From Bromus sterilis (taxonomy: Eukaryota; Streptophyta; Magnoliopsida; Poales; Poaceae): 64,000 nucleotides of DNA. Shown one piece after another: positions 56,801 through 64,000 of this stretch. The stretch is taken from positions 237,047,782-237,111,781 of the forward strand of contig OX465600.1 of NCBI GenBank assembly GCA_950022295.1, given 5' to 3'. Under the pieces are notes generated by a model. That model did not search any database. It had not been told where the DNA came from and saw nothing but the letters and a program-made list of their open reading frames with translations. A program made the translations under genes and the position numbers. Each line of letters begins with the position of its first letter. Within the stretch, counting starts at the first letter, position 1.

Positions 56801-57430
56801 GTTTTTGCCGTAATCCTCTCAACTTTTGCACACATGCTACGTGGGTCAAATGATGATACCATGCCAAGTTTCAACCTTTTCTGAGTTCAGTTGTAGTGCT
56901 TTCCAACTACAGGGTCATTTAGCTCAAAATAAATCATTAAATGCATGAAAAATAGCAAATGAAGTCAGAAAGGGTTGAAATTTTAGTATGTGGCTTTATG
57001 TTGGATGCAAAAAAAGTCTTGAGTTGAAATAAGTTTAGAAAAATGAAATGCCTTTGAAACAGATGTGTTTTCGTCTGAAACCCTCGTACTTTGAAAGAGA
57101 TGGTCCAGTTTATACACGAAGTGCATCCAGTTTTTGTCGTAACCCTCTCAACTTTTGCACACATGTGATGATAAAATGATGATGCCATGCCAAGTTTCAA
57201 CCTTTTCTGAGTTCCAAAAATAGCAAATGAAGTCAGAAAGGTCTTTAGCACCGGTTTCAACCACAAACCGGTACTTCAAGCGCTTTGTTTCTTTCAGCAC
57301 ACCTCGACTAATCAGGAAGAAGCACACGGATCGCGTTTTTCTTTCAGGCGCTTTGTGAGTCGTTGGATCAGGCTTGTCAGCCGTTGGATCAGGCTTGTCG
57401 TTGCCTATATATAGCCCACCTCTCGGACAT
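56800..57430. repeat. 335-bp tandem-repeat copy and flanks in CACTA-2
   Basis: One copy of the repeat shared with CACTA-1 lies at about 56910-57240 in inverted orientation (GGGTCATTTAGCTCAAAATAAATC ...). A short ACCGGTTTC...AAACCGGTAC pair at 57249-57275 and a copy of the 80-bp repeat follow. Confidence 0.7.
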
Positions 57431-57715
57431 GTTCGACACTCATTTCATCGGCCGAATACAAATCATTCGGATTCGCCTGGTTGCGGTCTAACGGTTCTTT
57501 TGATATGCGGGCACTCACGAGCCACACTGTCGGGCTATAACCAGGCGAAACCGTGTGTTTTGTTGATCTTATATATATCTAGTTAGAAATCTTTCACTTC
57601 ATCGACCAAATACAAATCATTCGGATTCCCTGCATACGTCCGACGGTGCATTTGATATGCTTGCACTCATGAGCCACCGTTGGGCTGTATGCAGGGGAAA
57701 CCTTGTGTTTTGTTT
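57430..57715. repeat. Inverted copy of the CACTA-1 137-bp repeat
   Basis: Two passes of CGxCCGAATACAAATCATTCGGATT, with GCATACGTCCGACGGTGCAT and AGCCACCGTTGGGCTGTATGCAGGGGAAACC in the second. They are the reverse complement of the units at 18776-19100. Confidence 0.7.
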
Positions 57716-57739
57716 GATTGGAAAAAAAAACAAAAAAAA

Positions 57740-58038
57740 CATAGCAATTTCATTATAGGACGTCAACGGAAGAATACTCCATATCATGTACTCTGTCATG
57801 GTGAATTTCAGACGGAGCACGCTTGGTTGGAAGATCTCGCAAGTCTACCGACCAGGCGGGAACCGTCTGTAATACTCGTACGGGATTTTCACCCCATACG
57901 GGTTTACAGACGGTCCCCGCCTCGTGGGCACATCTGGAAAATCTGCCAACCAAACGAGCTCCGTCCGAATTTTCCCCGGACAGAGTACAGGATACAGATG
58001 AATTTCTCCGTGTACGGCCTTTAGTGAACTTGTTATGC
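57740..58038. mobile_element. About 300-bp imperfect palindrome (MITE-like)
   Basis: The two halves are inverted repeats for nearly their whole length: outer ATAGCAATTTCATTATAGG against CCTTTAGTGAACTTGTTATG, then CATGTACTCTGTC against GACAGAGTACAGG, ACGGAGCACGCTTGG against CCAAACGAGCTCCGT, and inner GGCGGGAACCGTCTGTAA against TTACAGACGGTCCCCGCC around a loop near 57888. The size and shape fit a miniature inverted-repeat or foldback element. I could not define a TSD. Confidence 0.65.
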
Positions 58039-58119
58039 TACGATAAGTCCACGCGGACCTGTGCTTATAAACAGGTCTAACTCCACTTCGGCTAGCGAGG
58101 TGGTACTAATTTCACTTGG

Positions 58120-59475
58120 TTACAAGGGACCTTTAGAACCGGTTCTAGGCACCAATCGGTACTAAAGGGTTAGTTAGTAGTTAATTACGGTGGGAGAAGC
58201 CTTTAGTACCGGTTGGAGGCACCAACCGGGACTAAAGGTCCTTTTTTAGAGAAAAATAATGCCACATACTGGGCTGACACGGCACTAAAGGTCCTTTTAG
58301 CTCAAAATAAATCATTAAATGCATGAAAAATAGCAAATGAAGTCATAAAGTGTTGAAATTTTAGTATGTGGCTTTGAATGTTGCATGTTGGATGCAAAAA
58401 AGTCTTGAGTTGAAATAAGTTTAGAAAAATGAAATGCCTTTGAAACACATGTGTTTTCATCTGAAACCCTCGTACTTTGAAAGAGATGGTCCAGTTTGTA
58501 CACGAAGTGCATCCAGTTTTTGTCGTAATCCTCTGAACTTTTCACACATGCTATGTGGGTCAAATGATGATACCATGCCAAGTTTCAACCTTTTCTGAGT
58601 TCAGTTGTAGTGCTTTCCAATTACAGGGTCATTTAGCTCAAAATAAATCATTAAATGCATGAAAAATAGAAAATGAAGTCAGAAAGGGTTGAAATTTTAG
58701 TATGTGGCTTTATGTTGGATGCAAAAAAAGTCTTGAGTTGAAATAAGTTTAGAAAAATGAAATGCCTTTGAAACACATGTGTTTTCGTCTGAAACCCTCG
58801 TACTTTGAAAGAGATGGTCCAGTTTGTACACGAAGTGCATCCAGTTTTTGCCATAATCCTCTCAACTTTTGCACACATGCTGTGTGGGTAAAATTATGAT
58901 ACCATGCCAAGTTTCAACCTTTTCTGAGTTCAGTTGTAGTGCTTTCCAATTACAGGGTCATTTAGCTGAAAATAAATCATTAAATGCATGAAAAATAGCA
59001 AATGAAGTTAGAAAGGGTTGAATTTTTTGTATGTGGCTTTGAATGTTGCATGTTGGATGCAAAAAAATTCTTGAGTTGAAATAAGTTTAGAAAAATGAAA
59101 TGCCTTTGAAACACATGTGTTTTCGTCTGAAACCCTCGTACTTTGAAAGAGATGGTCCAGTTTGTACACGAAGTGCATCCAGTTTTTGTCGTAATCCTCT
59201 CAAATTTTGCACACAGGCTATGTGGGTCAAATGATGATACCATGCCAAGTTTCAACCTTTTCTGAGTTCAGTTGTAGTGCTTTCTAATTACAGGGTCATT
59301 TAGCTCAAAATAAATAATTAAATGCATGAAAAATAGCAAATGAAGTCAGAAAGGGTTGAAATTTTAGTATGTGGCTTTGAATGTTGCATGTTGGATGCAA
59401 AAAAAAGTCTTGAGTTGAAATAAGTTTAGAAAATTGAAATGTCTTTGAAACACATGTGTTTTCGTTTGAAGGGTT
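58120..59475. repeat. CACTA-2 tandem repeats (three and a half 335-bp units) and motif block
   Basis: TTTAGCTCAAAATAAATCATTAAATGCATG recurs at about 58296, 58632, 58962 and 59299. The intervening GTTGAAATTTTAGTATGTGGC and GCCATGCCAAGTTTCAACC-type sequence is nearly identical between units. An ACCGGTT/CTAAAGG block with GTTAATTACGGTGGGAGAAG lies at 58135-58285 and again at 59467-59585. Confidence 0.85.
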
Positions 59476-59479
59476 AGTT

Positions 59480-60060
59480 AGTGGTTAATTACGGTGGGAG
59501 AAGCCTTTAGTACCGGTTGGAGGCACCAACCGGGACTAAAGGTCCTTTTTCAGAAAAATAATGCCACCTACTGGGCTGACACGGCCTGGATACGACTAGA
59601 AACCCACTAATGGGCCAGGATCCAGGCCCGCAGCAGACCCAGAAGGCCCACAGACAAGTAGTAACAGAGTAAGCCCGAAAGCCTGCGGTTGAGAGGAGCT
59701 CGAAGTCGTAAGCGCATCAGCGCTTATAAACCACTCCGGCTGTCCCTCGACTAGCGAGGTGGGACTAAACATCCCACCGCACCGCGGCAGCGCAAGTTTT
59801 GTCCCGGTTGGTGGCACGAACCGGAACGAAAGGCTACCTTTGGTTTCGGTTCGTTCCACCAACCGGTACGAAAGGTCTCCTTTGGTTCTGGTTCGTGCCA
59901 CCAACCGGTACCAAAGGTCTCTCTTTCCCGCCAATTGGGCTGCTGAAAAAGACCTTTCGTACAGGTTGGTGACACGAACCGGTACCAAAGGTTAGCATTG
60001 GTACCGGTTTGTGCCACCAACCGGAACCAATGTTCCTGGTATATAACTGGCACTTAGGAT
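59480..60060 (+). promoter_or_regulatory. Internal ACCGGTT-rich promoter block of CACTA-2
   Basis: Ten or so (A/G)ACCGG(T/A)ACxAA motifs in both directions lie between 59500 and 60040 and lead to GTATATAACTGGCACTTAGG (60039-60058). The layout matches CACTA-1 at 19840-20040, where the same kind of block precedes the TNPA-like unit. Confidence 0.65.
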
Positions 60061-60260
60061 TTTTCAGTTCTCATCTCGCCATTTGTCCCCGACGACAGCG
60101 GAGTTGAAACCGACGCCCTCAGGCTGCCCAACTGCCGCGCCGCACCGCCACACCGCCCCCGACGACATCGACGACCTCGCCGGCGCCACCCCCGCTGTGA
60201 GCGTCTCGCCATCCCCCCTCTCCTCTCTTGCATTGCGCCCAAATTAATTAACTTGCCGCC
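60061..60260 (+). other. Start of the CACTA-2 right transcription unit, cut by an LTR
   Basis: This is a CG-rich leader (CCCCGACGACAxCG repeated) after the TATA, comparable to 20040-20220 in CACTA-1. No coding frame is certain. It is interrupted at 60261. Confidence 0.45.
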
Positions 60261-63200
60261 TGTAACACCCTCAGTTGCTTGTAACAGTAACCATCCTTAC
60301 TGTTGATCATCACTGTTGAGTTATCACTGTTGATTCCCTGACCCTGTTCAAACTTTGTGATGCTAATGATCAAACCTTGATGTGGGTGCTCAACACCCCA
60401 TGCACCATGTACTTGAGCCCTTGGAATAAAAACCCCAATGTCAAAACCCTAAAACCCACTTTTGGTGGATAATAAAACTTGGTGGAAATTAAACCTTGCT
60501 CAAAAATCATGAAACCATTTTTGTAAATTACCTAAAATCATTACAATCATGTTGGACCAACTTTGGTAATTTTTGGAGTTATGAAAAATCCCAAACAATT
60601 ATAACAGTAGCTTGTAAGGTCCTTTTTAATCGTAAAATATTTAAAAGAAATACCCACTGAATTTTAAAATGCACCAAACCTTTTGTGTCACCTACATGTG
60701 ACATACACCTAATTTAGAAAACACTGGCACCTTTTGTAAAAATGTTTTAGCATTTAAATTAATTGTTTCTAGCAGTAACAGAATAGGAAAAAGGCAAATA
60801 AAATAAAATGGTTATTCCTCGCCTGGGGCGAGGCCCACACCCGACCCATCTCCCCTTGTCTTTTTCCCCCTCCCCTTCCCCCCACCTGCTCCCGTACCCC
60901 CGACGTGGACACGCCATGGCCATGGCCACTGTGGCCATGCCCCCACCTCTCACCTGCTCCCTCCCTCTCCTCGAGCGATAAGATCGAGCCCCCTGTTCTC
61001 GTGGACGCCCGATGGATCTTTTCCCCCATCCCTCCCAGCATCGCCTTCTTTTCCCTACCTCGCCCGCCGCTTCCATTGCCACGGGATGGTGAACCCGCGC
61101 GGCCATCATCCACCCCAAGACGAACCTGCGTGTCCTGGAGCTTCGCCATCAACGCCCTCGTCACCTCCAGCAAGATCTTGGACTGGGACGCTCCGAGCTC
61201 GCGCAATCGACGACTTCTTCTACCTCCAGTCGCCGGCATATTGCTTCAATTCCGGCCGCCCCAGCCCTCCGTCGAGCCCGCTGCCTCCCCGACGTGCTCC
61301 ACGGTGAGCCTACGGTCATTCCCCCTCTCCTAGCGCATGGAAACGTGGCCCAGACGTCATGCCGCCTCGAGGTCGTGCTCCGGCCGCCGCCTGGTTGCTC
61401 ACCGCCGCGGCCTCAGGTCAACGCTTAGAAAACTTCGAGCATCCATCGATGCGCAGTTCGGTTAGCATTCGATTCCACCCTCTCGCGCGCGTTTTGGTCG
61501 CCGGAGCCGGCCGGCAGCTTCGCCGCCGGCGTGGCTGCAAACAGCCGTGGGGGCTTAACCCCACTCTCACCTCCACTGACAAGGGGGCCCCACCCCTAAT
61601 TAGCCCCTGACAGAAAATTAGAAGGAGAGATAACCACCCCCTCGCACTGACACATGGGCCCTGCCCTATTAGCTGCTATTTGTTTAATGTTAAAACATGT
61701 AATTATGCCTCTGTTAGACTGACTGTTGGGCCCCACCTCATTGCTGGATAAATAAAATGATTTATTAAAAATTGGGAGGCTAACATGTGGGCCACCCTTC
61801 TGTTTTTATTTAATAAAATGAATTATAACTAAATAGAGGCTGACATGTGGGACCCTCCATGTCAGTTTGACCAGTCAACACTGTTGTGGATAATGCCTCT
61901 GTTTTATTAATAAAAGTAATTCAGAAAATCTTTTAAATGATTTAAAACTTTAGAAATTAATACCTTTTAAACCGTAACTCAGATTCAAAAACTTTATACA
62001 TCAAAATTGATCAGAAAAATACAACAAATATGAATACGCTATCCGTATGTCTACCACGCCCCTCTAACACAACAAACATCGAACCATCCCCCTCCGGACC
62101 GTTTGTCCGATGATTTGTCCGGTACTGTTATAGTATTCGGATGAATTTATTCTGAACACGAAAGTTGTTCAGAATAGTTCAACTAACACGGATACACCCC
62201 CCTTATGTTTGTCCGGTACCCACGACACCTCCGGCTTGATCCTTCCCCCCTCCGGACACCCTATCCGGTAATCACCCGGAGCCGGTAGTTCATCCTCAGA
62301 TGAATTTCCGTTCCGAGCAACATGCATTGCACTGCGTTAGAACACCGTTAATATTTCATCTGCCATGTCATGCATCTGTTTGTATATGCTTGCTTTGTAT
62401 TTACTGTTTCTCCCCCCTTTAATCTCCGGTAGACCCCGCTGCTGCCGTCGACTACACCGCTGCTGAGTACGACTACTTCGTCGACGACCGTACCTCGACA
62501 GTCGAGCTTCCAGGCAAGCAGAGCCATTCTCTTCCCCAGATATCGCCTATCTTTCCGTACATTTCTGGCACTAGGCATTGCTGCTACTGCTACGTTACAC
62601 TCCTATTCAACTGCATAGCTTATCATTGTCGCCCCTTGATTACCTTTCCGCTATCCTATGCTGCCCTATATGTATATGTCTTATAATCAGCAGTTAGCCC
62701 TGCACCTTGTTAGTCAATAGGATTAGATAGCGGGCCATGATTACTCTGGGAGTGATCGTGGAAACGATACACTATAAACTGCTACAGGTACGGTTCAGAG
62801 CAGACACCGCTTCAGGCCCCTACCCCGGCTCTGCCGAGCCACATCAAGTGTGAGCTATCGAGGAGTAATCCTTGTACTCCACTCGTTGCTGACTCTGTAT
62901 AGCCGTCTTAGGGTACTGAACCATGGTTGTCCTTAAAGGTAAGGAGTCGGGTGACCCCACGGTGCCCGCGCAGGGTATCTTAGCGGAACGACAGGTCAGG
63001 TGTATTCCACCGGGGTGCGGCGGGCCTGGTACTGTTCGTGGCCGACAGATATCCTGTTGTACGAAAGTCGAGATCTTCGGAGCAAACGCGACACAAGGTA
63101 AGGAGACGGTTCACCTTGTTGGTAACCGCACGAGTTGGTGGGACGTCAGGGCAGGCACCGATGTCACTGGTGGTCCTGACTGCTGTCGTTGTCCGCGACT

Positions 63201-64000
63201 CATTCAAAAAAAGGGCAACGATAACGATTGTCTCGACAGAAAATTAATAAAATGCTTAACGGGTTCGGCGGATGACTTGAGTAGCCTTTTGGCTTGTACG
63301 CACTACCTATACGTGGGATTACGGTGTGGGCCCTCCGCGTTGTGGTCTCGTTCGAAAGCACTGAAAGACGTCCAGTTCAGCATTGTGGCGCGGTCGGATC
63401 CGCATCCATGATAGAGTTGCGTGGTACCCACCGTCCTCACAACGACCCGGAGAGTGAGGGGTGATAGGCGCATGACCCCCTTGCACTTAGGGCTGTAGAC
63501 TGGCGGGGACCTCTCTGATGAGCCGTAGGATGGGCCTCGGCGTGTCGGATAGCCTCGGTGGGGTGTTCCCTAACAAGGTGTACGCCACCCTGGAGATCCG
63601 AGCGTGTAGTATGACACCAGTGCACCCCTGCAGGGAGTTTAATCTATTCGAATAGCCGTGTCCACGGTAACAGGACGCTTTATGCTGACGCCAGATCCTA
63701 TCACTACAAACTACTACTATTAAACTGTTGGTTCCGGGTTTTCTTCCTCGAGGGAATGCCGAGGAGGGGAACTCGGAGGCATTTTTAATTATTAAAACTT
63801 ATTATTATACAATGCTGCAGCAACTTGTGCTGCATTGTTACTTTATGCTTTATATAAACTGTTGGCTGATTCTTACCTCATGCTGCAAGACATCGTCGGA
63901 AGATGCTAGTCTTCGTTAGGCCTAGCTTCTTACCCTTGCTCTGGATTTCTGTCTTTCAGTCCACTATATACAGCCTCTTATTTCCGTTGATACAATGCAT
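60261..64000 (+). repeat. Partial long LTR of a further Ty3-type element
   Basis: It starts TGTAACACCC after CCGCC and runs at least 3740 bp to the window edge. The layout resembles the Tekay-like LTR at 2685: an AT-rich start, a CG-rich block (60830-61600), TGACATGTGGGxCC and AGAAAATC-type AT-rich sequence, then a mixed 3' part with TTCGAATAGCCGTGTCCACGG, as at 5641. Long frames inside the CG-rich block and around 62923-63411 are not supported as genes. Orientation and class are inferred, because neither a primer site nor the other LTR is in view. Confidence 0.6.

Larger units (their letters stand above)
44687..64000. mobile_element. CACTA DNA transposon 2 (right end outside the window)
   Basis: The left end is CACTAGTAGAAAACAGGG at 44687, preceded by ATA, which should recur as the TSD. 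Subterminal TAGTCCCGGTT motifs follow. Its own sequence is 44687-45501 and 56310-60260; the rest is inserted LTR elements. It carries an AP2/ERF-like gene remnant instead of a visible transposase, about 335-bp tandem repeats shared with CACTA-1, a 300-bp palindromic insertion and a second block of ACCGGTT motifs ahead of a TATA box at about 60041. No second terminus is found up to 64000. Confidence 0.8.

Noticed and set aside
60905..63411. Frames at 60905-61333 and 62923-63411 as genes
   Set aside because: They sit inside a partial LTR, are compositionally biased or unconserved, and have no recognisable domain.

Overview
This is repeat-dense nuclear DNA of a large-genome grass, most likely a Triticeae species (wheat, barley, rye or Aegilops group). 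The evidence is two CACTA transposons with CACTAGTxxAAAACA ends and subterminal ACCGGTT/CTAAAGG motifs, several long-LTR Ty3 and Ty1 retrotransposons, initiator-Met-tRNA primer sites, plant introns and TATA boxes. I see no rRNA, tRNA, CRISPR or bacterial operon, and no ordinary single-copy host gene. The species call is inference.

Almost every base belongs to a stack of elements inserted into one another, and most junctions can be placed to the base by target-site duplications (TSDs). (1) The base layer is a Tat-lineage Ty3 retrotransposon on the minus strand (1-186, 23568-30224, 44472-44686). It has RT, two RNase H domains and integrase, tandem repeats in its 3' region, and an antisense, apparently intact three-exon plant-mobile-domain gene (24135-27161). 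(2) CACTA-1 (187-23567, TSD TTG) sits in the base layer's tandem repeats. It carries a broken TNP2-type transposase, a broken coiled-coil/membrane-anchor gene and a TNPA-like gene. (3) A chromodomain Ty3 (Tekay-like) element (2685-16537, TSD GTATC) is inserted in the CACTA-1 transposase. It has about 4-kb LTRs, a broken gag-pol and an intact extra ORF before gag that looks like a double-stranded-RNA-binding fold. (4) A 14.2-kb SIRE/Maximus-type Ty1 element on the minus strand (30225-44471, TSD GTAAC) is inserted in the base RT gene. It has a long extra env-position ORF with its own TATA box and intron.

(5) CACTA-2 (from 44687 past the right edge) is also in the base RT gene. It carries a decayed AP2/ERF-domain gene. 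(6) A small LTR element without pol (45502-56309, TSD CCGAG) splits that AP2 gene and carries an antisense B3-like gene. (7) An Angela/BARE-like Ty1 element on the minus strand (45611-52276, TSD GTAGG) sits in the 5' LTR of (6); its RT and RNase H are deleted. (8) A further long LTR (60261 to the edge) sits in CACTA-2.

How the genes work together: the pol genes are broken by stops and frameshifts, so these copies are probably not autonomous. The accessory genes differ. The antisense PMD gene, the pre-gag ORF and the B3-like ORF are all open although their carriers are broken or lack pol. These three, plus the AP2 gene and the env-position transcription unit, are the most interesting content.
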